A stretch of 64,000 nt of DNA from CAINVV01 sp963663675. Lineage in GTDB: Bacteria > Bacteroidota > Bacteroidia > Bacteroidales > Prolixibacteraceae. A program made the position numbers and the translations under genes. Positions within the stretch are counted from its first letter, which is position 1, and the number at the start of each line of letters is the position of its first letter. Of the stretch, positions 8,649 through 18,527 are shown one piece after another. The notes beneath the pieces are model-generated. The model had not been told where the DNA came from. It made no database searches and was given only the letters and a program-made list of their open reading frames with translations. The DNA lies in NCBI GenBank assembly GCA_963663675.1, contig OY760498.1, positions 3,720,001 through 3,784,000 of the forward strand, in the 5' to 3' direction.

Positions 8649-9986
8649 TTATTCTTTCGTAGTTGCTGTCATTTCAGTTGCGGCCTGGATGCCTGACGAA
8701 ATTTCTTCAGGTATATAACCTAATCTGATGTATACAGGGTGTATAGTCTTTCTGATTTCGGGAAGTTTTCTTGCAAAGATGAGTGCTCCCAAAATGCAGG
8801 TTACTCCACCTATGAGTATTGTATGCGGAACTCCTATCGTTTTTGCCAGAGTTCCGGCCATGAAACTGCCGAATGGTGCTGTACCCATGAAGGCCATGGT
8901 ATAAAAACTCATGACTCTGCCTCTTTTGTCTTCATCCACAATAGTTTGTAAAATAGTATTGCTGGATGCCATCTGCAACATCATCCCAAGGCCGATGATG
9001 ACCATCAGGAACATGGAAACCAGAAATAATTCCGAAAATGAAAATGCGACAAGTCCGATACCGAAAGTTCCGGCAGCCAATGGAATGATTCGGCCAAGAC
9101 CCAGCACATTTTTACGTGAGGCCAGGTACAGGGCCCCCGTCAATGCCCCAATCCCGGACGCACCCATCAGAAAACCAAAGGTATGGGGGCCGCCATGAAG
9201 TATTTCTTTCGCTATGACAGGCATCAGAACGGTATACGGCATTCCCATAAGACTGACCAGGGCAAGCAAAAGAATCATATACCTGATGGGGAGAGAATCG
9301 AAAGTATAATGAAAACCTTCCATGAATTCCTTTAGGATGTGTTTCTCCTTTTTCTTAATTGCGGGAAGATTTATTTTCATCAGAAACAAAAACAGCAAAA
9401 CAAAAAGATAACTGATACCATTTATTAGGAAACAGTAACCTTCTCCTGCAAAGGCAATTAGCAAACCTGCTATCGAAGGCCCGAGCAACCTGGCCCCGTT
9501 CACCATAGATGAATTCAACGCGATGGCATTGCCAAGGTCCTCCTTTTTGTCAACCATATGTATAACCAGGGATTGTCGCGCAGGGACATCAAACGCGTTG
9601 ATAAAACCGAGTATCGCACTGAGGACAACAATATGCCATACCTCAATAATCCCTGACAGATAGAGGAATGCAAGAACAAACGCCTGAATCATTGCAGCCA
9701 GCTGTGTGACGATCAGAATATGGTATTTGTTCAAGCGATCCGTGAGAACTCCGGCAAACGGAGAGAGCAGAAAGGTAGGGATCTGGCCTGCAAAACCGAC
9801 TACTCCGAGCAGAAATACCGAACCAGACAGATGATATACCAACCAGGGTGTAGCTAATCTCTGTATCCAGGTGCCAACCAGTGAAATACTCTGACCACTG
9901 AAGAACAGGCGATAATTTCTGTACTGAAGCGAGCGGAACATGCCCTGAAACCGGGATACTTCGGTGATGCTTATTCTTCTTTTCAT
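8649..9986 (-). CDS. MFS transporter, MFS_3 / EntS-like family
   Basis: The 445-residue protein has about twelve hydrophobic helices. It starts with the FRSLQYRNYRLFFSGQSISL motif typical of the MFS_3 (PF05977) branch that includes the enterobactin exporter EntS. The motif-A-like loop GVLTDRLNKYHIL follows helix 2, and GFINAFDVPARQSLVIHMV is a family signature. The likely role is drug or metabolite efflux across the inner membrane. Residues 1-14 precede the usual family start; MFRSL at residue 15 is an alternative. No siderophore synthesis gene is near. It stands alone and ends at a strong hairpin. Confidence 0.92.
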   Translation of the reverse strand: MKRRISITEVSRFQGMFRSLQYRNYRLFFSGQSISLVGTWIQRLATPWLVYHLSGSVFLLGVVGFAGQIPTFLLSPFAGVLTDRLNKYHILIVTQLAAMIQAFVLAFLYLSGIIEVWHIVVLSAILGFINAFDVPARQSLVIHMVDKKEDLGNAIALNSSMVNGARLLGPSIAGLLIAFAGEGYCFLINGISYLFVLLFLFLMKINLPAIKKKEKHILKEFMEGFHYTFDSLPIRYMILLLALVSLMGMPYTVLMPVIAKEILHGGPHTFGFLMGASGIGALTGALYLASRKNVLGLGRIIPLAAGTFGIGLVAFSFSELFLVSMFLMVIIGLGMMLQMASSNTILQTIVDEDKRGRVMSFYTMAFMGTAPFGSFMAGTLAKTIGVPHTILIGGVTCILGALIFARKLPEIRKTIHPVYIRLGYIPEEISSGIQAATEMTATTKE

Positions 9987-10385
9987 ATGTCTGTCAACAA
10001 AGTTATTATTCTAATCCTGTTTTTACTATTGACCGCCTTTCTGAATTGATCTATCAGAGTTTATGTGCGGTTTCTCCCTTAATCCCTTTAAGCTTTCGGC
10101 GCTATTCAGACGGGGAAGCATATTTTCTCACATAGTGAAAATGGGAAATACCATGAAGGAATTTATAATTTCATGCAGATATGGCAAAAAAAAGAGGGTG
10201 TCTGGAGGGTTTCAAGGGAAGTCTCCCATGGGCATTAAGAAACATTATAGAATGGCCATTGAATTTAACCGGAGAATTGATATTTCAAATGATCAGTAAT
10301 AGATGGTGTTTGAACATTTTGATGCTTTTTAATAGTCCATGGCTGTTCGTACCTTATAAAGCTTACCTTCCTCCTCCTCTTTGTG
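9987..10385. other. Gene-free region between MFS and kinase genes
   Basis: About 400 bases. Short plus-strand frames at 10063-10432 have no protein-like features. The MFS promoter should lie near the left edge; no clear signal was found. Confidence 0.4.
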
Positions 10386-11813
10386 TTATACAAAGATATT
10401 CTCAGCGAGTGCTTTATCATTTGGTAAAGTAAAACAAAATCTACTCCCTTTCGCAACAATACTTTCCACCCAAATTTTTCCACCGCATTTTTCTACAAAT
10501 TCCTTGCAAAGAATTAATCCGAGACCGGTTCCAAATTCACCATTGGTTCCTTTGATCGAATAGTTTTTGTCAAGCATAAACAACTTTTTCTGATTTTCAG
10601 GCGATATCCCGATTCCTGTATCAGCAACCGAAATCTCCACCATATCTTTCCCTTCAGAGGCTGAGACTACTTTTGCAGAAACAACAACTTCCCCATTTTC
10701 ATTTGTAAATTTTATGGCGTTAGAAACCAGATTTCGGATGACAGTCTTAACCAAATCAGCATCAGTGTTAACATTAATACCTTCAGAAACACTCGATTTT
10801 AAATGAATGCTTTTTTGGACAGCAACCGATTGAAGCAAATTCAGATTTTCATCTACCAGGTTTTTTATATTGGTAAGGGAAGGGCTATATTCAATCGCAC
10901 CGCTTTGGGAGCGAGCCCACTCAAGCAGGTTTTCTAATAGCTTATAGGTATTCTGGCTATTTTTGTACAACAGGTTGATAATTTCCCGTTTTTGGAGCTC
11001 ATCCAGTGTTTCATAATCCACATGCAACAATTCTGAAAAACCTAACAAGGCATTAAACGGATTCTTCAAGTCGTGAGCAATAATTGAAAGAAATTTGTCC
11101 TTGGTCGCATTTAGTTCTTCCAGTTTATCTTTTTGCATCCTGATCTTTTTCTCGCGTTTCTGGAGCTGGGTAATATCGCCCACTATGGAAAAAAATCCTT
11201 TGACCAACCTATTTTCGCCCATATGCGGGACGAGTACCACGTGCAAAGACTTTTCTTTCCCGTTCATTTCCCGCGAAGTATTGAACCTTACAATTTTCCC
11301 CTGAAGAGCTTTGGGCATTACCTGGAGAAGTGCGTCATATGTGTTTTTGACAACAATATCTTTTACAGGTTTTCCAAATATATCCTGCATGGAAAGGCCC
11401 ATCCATTTTTCGTAGGTTTTATTGGCATACCTGTAACGAAGATCGGTATCGAGATAGGAAATCAACAATGGTAAATGGTCTAAAATCAAGCTCATGGTCC
11501 GCTGGTTAGAGAAAATTTCCTGAAAAGCTTCTTCTTTGGTATGTCGTTTTTTACCATAAATATACCCGATAATCATACCAAATATGCCAAAGAGAACCGG
11601 AATGGCCAGGTGGTGCAAATGGGAATGATTAATCGTTAATGAAACATCCTCATTATACTCTTCTGCAACAATAATGATGAATGTAATTATACTTCCAAAT
11701 CCGAATCCCGCAAGCGAAAACAAATATTTGGGATGAACTTTTATGATATCCCTGCTGTAATGCTCAGGGACAAGTGCCATTGCCGCCAATTTCATTGTCG
11801 TTTTCTTTTCCAT
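10386..11813 (-). CDS. Membrane PAS sensor histidine kinase
   Basis: 475 residues. Two membrane helices near the N-terminus (FGFGSIITFIIIVAEEY; IPVLFGIFGMIIGYIYG) flank a short loop with HSHLHH. A PAS domain follows at about 105-220 (DHLPLLISYLDTDLRYRYAN). The HisKA phosphoacceptor is H247 in IIAHDLKNPFNALLGFSEL. The HATPase domain shows the N box (NLVSNAIKF), G1 (DTGIGIS) and G2 (FGTGLGL). It should autophosphorylate in response to an unknown signal and pass phosphate to an unlinked regulator. The histidine-rich external loop might bind a metal, but this is a guess. It is not obviously co-transcribed with the hybrid kinase upstream (206-base gap). Confidence 0.93.
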   Translation of the reverse strand: MEKKTTMKLAAMALVPEHYSRDIIKVHPKYLFSLAGFGFGSIITFIIIVAEEYNEDVSLTINHSHLHHLAIPVLFGIFGMIIGYIYGKKRHTKEEAFQEIFSNQRTMSLILDHLPLLISYLDTDLRYRYANKTYEKWMGLSMQDIFGKPVKDIVVKNTYDALLQVMPKALQGKIVRFNTSREMNGKEKSLHVVLVPHMGENRLVKGFFSIVGDITQLQKREKKIRMQKDKLEELNATKDKFLSIIAHDLKNPFNALLGFSELLHVDYETLDELQKREIINLLYKNSQNTYKLLENLLEWARSQSGAIEYSPSLTNIKNLVDENLNLLQSVAVQKSIHLKSSVSEGINVNTDADLVKTVIRNLVSNAIKFTNENGEVVVSAKVVSASEGKDMVEISVADTGIGISPENQKKLFMLDKNYSIKGTNGEFGTGLGLILCKEFVEKCGGKIWVESIVAKGSRFCFTLPNDKALAENIFV

Positions 11814-12019
11814 TATTACCCAATTATATTCTTAAACAATAGATTGTTTAGCGGGTTATAAGTTTAGCCATCGCTGTCCTGGTTTTGCATCTTTTATATC
11901 CTGTTAACTTAAATTAGCAACTTAGGTTGTATTTTGTTCCAACCATAATCGGTTACCAACGACAAAATCAGACTTATCGCGATAAGTACAGGCATTTTCA
12001 TATCATGATTATAAACCTG

Positions 12020-15000
12020 TCAGGATATAAATTTTTGGAGAAGTGTAAATAATTGTTCCTTTCTTATAGGTTTCTCGAGGTGCTCATCACATCCCTGTGA
12101 AAGTGATGTTTCTCTGTCACCTGACATTGCGAAAGCAGTTACGGCGATAACAGGGATTTCAGGCTTTGAAGCTTTAATTTTTTTCGTGGCTTCATATCCA
12201 TTCATATTTGGCATATTAATGTCCATCAGAACCAACTTTATTTCAGGATGAGCCTTAAAGAGATTTATGGCCTCAAATCCATCACGGGCATGAAGTATGC
12301 GAAGATTTGATTTTATAAGTAAGTATGTAAAGAGCTGGAAATTAGAATCCTCATCTTCAGCTATCAAAATTGTCTGGTTTGAAAAATTATTTTGCGCTTT
12401 CATTTCACCATTATATTCTAATGACTTCCTGATGACTAATTTCGGTTCAAGTATTGGGATGGTAAAATAAAAAGTAGACCCTTCCCCTGAAGTTGAATCC
12501 AACAAAATCTGCCCACCAAGTAATTCTACTTTATGTTTGACAATGGTGAGGCCAATTCCTGTTCCTCCATACTTTCGGGTATGAGAATCGTCGGCTTGCC
12601 TGAACTTATCAAAAATTATAGCCTTTTGATTCTCCGGAACTCCAATTCCAGTATCTTTTACAAAAAATCTGATTCGATCAGATTCTCCATTTGACCCAAC
12701 CATATATCCGAACTCAACTTTACCGGATGAGGTGAATTTAAACGCATTCTGAAACAGATGGGCAAATATTCTGTTAATCATTTGCTGATCGGAATATAGT
12801 TGAATATGGTGATCGGAATTACAGCTCAGACATTCAATTTCAATTTGTGGTTTGTTGGCTTTTTTTTGTTCATCCTTTGCCAGTGTGATCAGGTTTTTCA
12901 TAAACGGCAAGAGGGAAAACCGTTCATAGTGTGTTTTAGACTCACCGCTTTCAAGTAATGTTAAGTCGAGTATTCCTTCAATAATATCCAGAAGGTTATT
13001 TCCGCTTTTAAGGATCATTTGAGAATACATTGTGATTTGATCCATCGGAGTCTCTTCATCAATAAGGCTTGAAAATCCTATAACGGCATTAAGTGGAGTG
13101 CGTAATTCGTGCGACATAGTGGACAGGAAGGCAGATTTCAGCCGATCGCTTTCCTGAGCATTCTCTTTGGCAATGATCAAGTCGTGAATGATTTTTTTCT
13201 TTTCAGTGATATCTTCCTTTACTGCCACGAAAGAAGATATTTTGCCACTTTCGTCGAAAACCGGGGAAATTACAGCGCTTTCCCAATAATGTTCGCCGTT
13301 TTTCTTCTTATTATGAAACTCTCCATGCCAGTCGTTGCCTGACAAAATGGTATCCCACAAGCCCCTGTAGAACTCAGGACTATGTTCGCCAGATTGAAGA
13401 ATACTTGGGTTTCTACCGATCACCTCTGCAGAGGCATAACCGGTAACCTCAGTAAATTTTGGGTTCACATATTCAATAACGCCATCTGTATTGGTTATCA
13501 CAATGGCTACCGGGTTTTGATCAATCGCCCGTCCTAAAAGCCTTAACTGCTTTTGAGCCCGCTTTCGTTCTGTAATATCCTGTATTGTTGAAATAAAGTA
13601 AGAAGGTTTTCCCTCAGTATCTCTTTGTAAAGTTGCACTGATCTCCGTATATACAACATTTCCATTTTTGTGAATGTACCTTTTTTCGAACCAGACGATT
13701 TCTTTAACGCCATCGACAAGCGATTTCATATTCTTCTCACTCAATCGAATATCATTTTTATGTGTGATCTCCTTCCATTTTAGTTTCAACAATTCCTCTT
13801 TTGAATAACCCAGCATCTGGCAAAATGCCTGGTTAACTTTAAGAGAACCATCAATTCCTGTTACCAATTTTCCAAGAGGCGAATTTTCAAAATAATTTCT
13901 GAAGTTTTCTTCGCTTTTACGCAAGGCATCTGCGGCTTGTTTCCGTAAGGTAATATCTCTATAAACACTGAGTATATTTTCTTTCCCATCAATTTCAATA
14001 ACTTTGCTATGAATTTCAAAAAGTAATACTGAACCATCTTTTGCCTGGTGGGCCGTTTCAAAATAAAGGTAGCCTTCACGAGCCAGGTTTTCAAGCCGGT
14101 CTTTAACCTTTGGCTTATATTTTTCGGTATTCAAATCAATGGTTTTCATGTTTCGCAACTCATTGCCTGAATAGCCAAGTATGTTACATGCAGCCGGATT
14201 TACATCAAGAATATTCCCATTGAAATCGACCAGTAGTATTGGATCGGCCGCGTTTTCAAAAAGCGACTTGAATTTCAATTCCGACTGGCGAACCTCAATT
14301 TCTGCATTGATCCGCTCGGTAATGTCTTTGGTAACCGATAATAGATAGGATTGGTCAGCAAACTCAACTATCCGGGCAGAAATTAATGTTTGAATCAACC
14401 TACCATCTTTGACCCTGAACGCTACTTCAGAATTATCAACATAGCCTTTCAATTTAAGAGAATTTATAAACAGTTCTCTGTCCCATTTATCAACCCAGAA
14501 CCCAAGTTCGACAGAGCTCTTTCCAATAATTTCTTCCCGTTTAAAACCGCTAAATTTTTCAAATGATTCGTTAACCTCAAGATACCTTCCAGTTTGGATT
14601 TCTGATATTGATATAGCATCGGGCGATATGTTGAAGATATTTTTAAACCGTTCTTCGCTTTCACGCCTAGCTCTTAAACTTTCCAATTGTTCGGTAATGT
14701 CGTTGGTGACCGCAAGAAATACACTTTTGTTTTCTGCTTTATGAAGTTGTAAGTGGATCTCCACCGGATAACTGATCCCATTTTTCCGCCGGTGTATGGT
14801 TTTGATAACCAACTGATCTTTTTCGCCAGTAGTTAGCGGCTCAAGCACTTGCCTGAAGGTTTCATCAGTAAATTCGGGTTTGATGTCAACGGGGGTCAAT
14901 TCTTTTATTTCTTCCAGACTAAACCCCAGATTTTCCAATGCGCCATGGTTTACGAATTCGAATTTCAGGGTGATTGCATCAAATACATATATTTCGTTCA

Positions 15001-17566
15001 GGCTATTTTCAATAATATTAAGCAACCTGAACTGTTCTGCTTCCGCTTGTTTTCGTTCGGTAATGTCTATGATGATGCCAATCAATCCGGAAATTTCGTT
15101 TTGAACGTTTTGATACGTCGCTTTATGGATGATCACATCATGTTCGAAACCAATAGCATCAATAAACCTGGATTCATAAACCTGTGTACCACCGGAATCA
15201 AGAATCTCTCTGTCTTTTTCAAAATAAATTTCTGCCAGATCGGGCGGGTACAAATCGAAAACAGTTTTCCCGATTAGCAGTTCTCTTGAATACCCAAAGA
15301 GTGAAACAAAAGAGTTGTTTGCGTCAAGATATTTCCCATCTTTATCTTTATAAAAAACCGGAACCGGCATCACTGCAAGCAAATTATTTAAGAAGCTTTC
15401 TCTCTCTCTTAATACATTGGCATTGATCTTGAATTCAGTAATATCCCTTGTTATGGAGAGGATATGAGGCTGGTTGTTCAGTGTTATAAGATTGGCAGAC
15501 ATCAGGGCAGTTTTCAGGGAACCGTCTTTGCACCGGAATCTGGATTCAAGGTTATGAACGAAGCCATTCTCTTTGAGCCCTGCTATCAGCTTCTCGCGAT
15601 CTTCGGGTATCGCCCAGATATTTATTTCAGACGAACGTTTCCCGATTGCCTCATCACGTGTAAAACCGGAAAGATTGGTAAAGCCTTCGTTAATTTCAAC
15701 ATATAATCCGTCGAGCTGGTTTATGTTGACTGCGTCCGGACTTGTTTGGAAAGCTTTCCTGTATTTCTCTTCGCTTTCCTTAATTTTCCGTTGTGCCTCC
15801 CTTTCGTGTGTCTGATCGCGGAACACCAGCACAACACCGGTAATTTTACCTTCTGCACCGCGTATGGGAGCTCCGCTGTCACCAATTGGTATTTCATCTC
15901 CATTTTTCGATCTCAAAAACGTATGATTCGACAGCATAACAATCATACCTTTTTCGAGGACCTTGTCAACCGGGTTTTCAACTTCTTCAAGGGTATCCTC
16001 ACTAAAAACACAGAAAACCTGGCGGATAGGCTTCCCGCTGGCTTCAGTTTCTGTCCAGCCAGTCAATGATTCGGCCACCGGGTTCAAGTAACAGATATTG
16101 CCATTCAGGTCAGTTGTAATGATGGCATCACCAGTGCTATATAAGGTTGTTCTAAACCGCTCCTCGCTCTCCCTCAGAGCGGCTTCAGTTTGTTTTCGTT
16201 CTGTTATATCACGAATGACTTGATGGAGAAAATTCCGGCTGTCAACTTGAATAATTCTGGCGCTAATTTCAACATTAAATTGTGAACCATCTTTCCGTTG
16301 ATGTACAGATTCGACAATATATCCTTCATCTTCAGCCAGATCCTTTAGCAGTGACGCAGCATATTTCCTAAAATCAGGAGCAACCAAATTTGTTTGTTTC
16401 AATTTTTGCAACTCTTCCAGGCTGTACTGGTAAGCCTGCTGGGCGCGCTGATTTGCATCAATAATATTCAGGTTTTCGTCCTCAAGCAAAATGATGTCGT
16501 TGGCATATTTTACCACGTACTCGTAGTGACTTTTCAGAGCAGCCTGTTTCAGCTCATCTTCCAGCAATTGTTTGAAAAAATGCTTTCGACGGTAATTAAT
16601 AATTAAAAAGACTACCGCCGAAAAAGATAAAAACAAAAGGGTTAAAATGATGGAGATAATTTTTATGCGCTGATAAACAGGCTTGTATAATTCATCCGAA
16701 TTGATTTTTGATGCTAAAAACCAGGATGAATTTTTTATAGGTCGAATATATTCAACAACCTTTTGACCATGATAACCAATGCCCAAATAATAACCCGGAC
16801 CATTTTTAACTGCTCTGACAGCAGGATTATCATCTTTTGTCAGTGGAAATTTGAGCGAAAGAGCGGCGTTGGGAAAATATTTCAAATTAGTCAGGTACAA
16901 CACAGAGTCCCCGGCTTTCTCAAATAAAAATGCTTCTTCAGTAGAATCTATTGTCCCGGCTTTAACGATGGAGTTTAATTGCACGTTGGGATCTATACGG
17001 AAAAGGATGATGGCATGAACTTCACGTTGATTGTTAACAATGGGACACGCGATATCAATGTAAATAGCCCCATCTTTTTCTCTCTTAAACAAGTCGCCAA
17101 TGATTTCTGTTTTGGCTTTTATTACCTCACGGACTGATTTAATGGTTGACTTGTCCACAAATTCAGTATCCCCGGTTTTACCTGCCAATATAACCTGGCT
17201 GGTAGTATCTGTAATTAGGATGTTTATACAATTGGGATTATTTCGGATTACGACTTGAAGCCTTAGCTGAATTTCTCTTTCTAACTCTTTTTTATCACGA
17301 TGGTCTATCAAGTTGAGAACAGCATCCTGCAATAACGGGCTTTGTGCTATTTCCCGGACATCACCAAGTCTCTCCTGTCTCCAGGATTCAACCTGACTGC
17401 TTTTTAAAATAGATGTATTTTTTAATTGTTTGAGCGCCTGATTACTCCAAATAGTTTTTTCATTTCTTAAATAGAAATAACTTCCTGCAAACAATAAGAT
17501 AGCTGCAAAAATAAAAGAAGTGATTAGCCCCCTACTTGTTTCCGATTCCCACTTTTCGTGTTTCAT
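12020..17566 (-). CDS. Hybrid histidine kinase with extracytoplasmic sensor, nine PAS domains and receiver
   Basis: 1848 residues. TM1 (about 15-33) and TM2 (about 303-326) bracket a periplasmic Cache-like domain (CPIVNNQREVHAIILFRID). Nine consecutive PAS/PAC units follow, each closed by a [DQ]IT[EL][RK] signature, from ANDIILLEDENLNIID to TNTDGVIEYVNPKFTEVTG. The HisKA histidine is H1486 (STMSHELRTPLNAVIGF). The HATPase has NAFKF, DTGIGVP and GGTGIGL. A C-terminal receiver (about 1728-1846) carries phosphoacceptor D1782 (LVLMDINMPNMNGYEA) and a KPI lysine. It probably integrates several cytoplasmic signals with an external ligand. No DNA-binding output domain is present, so a phosphotransfer partner must act elsewhere. 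Confidence 0.94.
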   Translation of the reverse strand: MKHEKWESETSRGLITSFIFAAILLFAGSYFYLRNEKTIWSNQALKQLKNTSILKSSQVESWRQERLGDVREIAQSPLLQDAVLNLIDHRDKKELEREIQLRLQVVIRNNPNCINILITDTTSQVILAGKTGDTEFVDKSTIKSVREVIKAKTEIIGDLFKREKDGAIYIDIACPIVNNQREVHAIILFRIDPNVQLNSIVKAGTIDSTEEAFLFEKAGDSVLYLTNLKYFPNAALSLKFPLTKDDNPAVRAVKNGPGYYLGIGYHGQKVVEYIRPIKNSSWFLASKINSDELYKPVYQRIKIISIILTLLFLSFSAVVFLIINYRRKHFFKQLLEDELKQAALKSHYEYVVKYANDIILLEDENLNIIDANQRAQQAYQYSLEELQKLKQTNLVAPDFRKYAASLLKDLAEDEGYIVESVHQRKDGSQFNVEISARIIQVDSRNFLHQVIRDITERKQTEAALRESEERFRTTLYSTGDAIITTDLNGNICYLNPVAESLTGWTETEASGKPIRQVFCVFSEDTLEEVENPVDKVLEKGMIVMLSNHTFLRSKNGDEIPIGDSGAPIRGAEGKITGVVLVFRDQTHEREAQRKIKESEEKYRKAFQTSPDAVNINQLDGLYVEINEGFTNLSGFTRDEAIGKRSSEINIWAIPEDREKLIAGLKENGFVHNLESRFRCKDGSLKTALMSANLITLNNQPHILSITRDITEFKINANVLRERESFLNNLLAVMPVPVFYKDKDGKYLDANNSFVSLFGYSRELLIGKTVFDLYPPDLAEIYFEKDREILDSGGTQVYESRFIDAIGFEHDVIIHKATYQNVQNEISGLIGIIIDITERKQAEAEQFRLLNIIENSLNEIYVFDAITLKFEFVNHGALENLGFSLEEIKELTPVDIKPEFTDETFRQVLEPLTTGEKDQLVIKTIHRRKNGISYPVEIHLQLHKAENKSVFLAVTNDITEQLESLRARRESEERFKNIFNISPDAISISEIQTGRYLEVNESFEKFSGFKREEIIGKSSVELGFWVDKWDRELFINSLKLKGYVDNSEVAFRVKDGRLIQTLISARIVEFADQSYLLSVTKDITERINAEIEVRQSELKFKSLFENAADPILLVDFNGNILDVNPAACNILGYSGNELRNMKTIDLNTEKYKPKVKDRLENLAREGYLYFETAHQAKDGSVLLFEIHSKVIEIDGKENILSVYRDITLRKQAADALRKSEENFRNYFENSPLGKLVTGIDGSLKVNQAFCQMLGYSKEELLKLKWKEITHKNDIRLSEKNMKSLVDGVKEIVWFEKRYIHKNGNVVYTEISATLQRDTEGKPSYFISTIQDITERKRAQKQLRLLGRAIDQNPVAIVITNTDGVIEYVNPKFTEVTGYASAEVIGRNPSILQSGEHSPEFYRGLWDTILSGNDWHGEFHNKKKNGEHYWESAVISPVFDESGKISSFVAVKEDITEKKKIIHDLIIAKENAQESDRLKSAFLSTMSHELRTPLNAVIGFSSLIDEETPMDQITMYSQMILKSGNNLLDIIEGILDLTLLESGESKTHYERFSLLPFMKNLITLAKDEQKKANKPQIEIECLSCNSDHHIQLYSDQQMINRIFAHLFQNAFKFTSSGKVEFGYMVGSNGESDRIRFFVKDTGIGVPENQKAIIFDKFRQADDSHTRKYGGTGIGLTIVKHKVELLGGQILLDSTSGEGSTFYFTIPILEPKLVIRKSLEYNGEMKAQNNFSNQTILIAEDEDSNFQLFTYLLIKSNLRILHARDGFEAINLFKAHPEIKLVLMDINMPNMNGYEATKKIKASKPEIPVIAVTAFAMSGDRETSLSQGCDEHLEKPIRKEQLFTLLQKFIS

Positions 17567-17861
17567 AATTAGTTTTTACTGCATCCAAGGCTTCTAATTC
17601 TAATGGTCATTTTTCGTCAACCGTCATAATTGCCTGTGACAAAACTCTTAAAAACGCAAAATTACCTACACTAGGCTGAATGACATATAGGTATTTACCC
17701 TGATAGAATGAAAGCGCCTGTGGATTTAGAATGGCTTTCCCCGCGGTTACAAGTCTGGGATAAGTCTTTTATCTCTAATTTCACAACTATTTGATAATCT
17801 GATTCAAGGGACTGAATGAAACCTCCAAAGGGATCGGAATTCACTTTGCGGTGGTGGCAAT

Positions 17862-18527
17862 TTAAAGTTGTATGATTCCCTTGCTGATGGCGTAACGGAT
17901 GAGATCGGTTATATTTTTGAAATTCAGCTTCTCCATAATATTTGCACGGTGGTTTTCCACCGTTTTTATACTGATTTGTAAGATTTTAGCTATTCCCCTG
18001 TTGCAGTGGCCTTCAGCCACGAGTTGAAGTATTTGACTTTCCCTTTCTGTCAGGGTCGGTGTTTGCAGGATTTCATTTTCAGTTTGCGGGCTTTGTTCCA
18101 TCATCCTTTCATTAATGATTTCAACGATTTCAGGAGAGAAAAATAACTTTCCAAGTGACACCGATCTAATTGCGGAAACCAGTTGTTCAGGCGCTGATTT
18201 CTTGATGATATAACCTTTTACACCGGCACGCAAGGTCGCAAAAACCAGCTCTTCTGTGTCGTGCATGGAAAGGATTATAATTTTTACCCCGGGGCAACGT
18301 TTGTTAACCTGGCGGGCTACTTCCAGTCCATTTAAAAGAGGCATACTAATATCGAGAACAAGGATCCCTGGTAATAGCTCCCCGACTTTTTTAACTGTTT
18401 CTATTCCATCTTCAGCTTCGCCAATAACCACAATTCCGAATTCATGTTCCAAAAGTGAGCGCAATCCTTTGCGAACGATCGCATGATCGTCAGCCAGGAA
18501 CACCGTTATTTCATTTTTACTGTCCAT
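17862..18527 (-). CDS. NarL/FixJ-family response regulator
   Basis: 221 residues. The receiver domain carries the acidic pair (FLADDHAIVRKG), phosphoacceptor D59 (ILVLDISMPLLNG), the conserved serine (IIILSMHD) and lysine (GYIIKKSAPEQL). A C-terminal LuxR-type helix-turn-helix follows (LTERESQILQLVAEGHCNRG, then SIKTVENHRANIMEKLN). It is a phosphorylation-activated DNA-binding transcription factor. Its start overlaps the 3' end of the upstream kinase gene by 11 bases, which implies translational coupling and a dedicated kinase/regulator pair. Confidence 0.96.
   Translation of the reverse strand: MDSKNEITVFLADDHAIVRKGLRSLLEHEFGIVVIGEAEDGIETVKKVGELLPGILVLDISMPLLNGLEVARQVNKRCPGVKIIILSMHDTEELVFATLRAGVKGYIIKKSAPEQLVSAIRSVSLGKLFFSPEIVEIINERMMEQSPQTENEILQTPTLTERESQILQLVAEGHCNRGIAKILQISIKTVENHRANIMEKLNFKNITDLIRYAISKGIIQL

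Noticed and set aside
10063..10483. Short overlapping frames upstream of the MFS gene
   Set aside because: None has protein-like composition, a homologue I recognise or a start signal.
13861..16606. Many frames in other registers or on the opposite strand within the nine-PAS kinase
   Set aside because: They are shadows of the long kinase gene, whose domains account for the full stretch.
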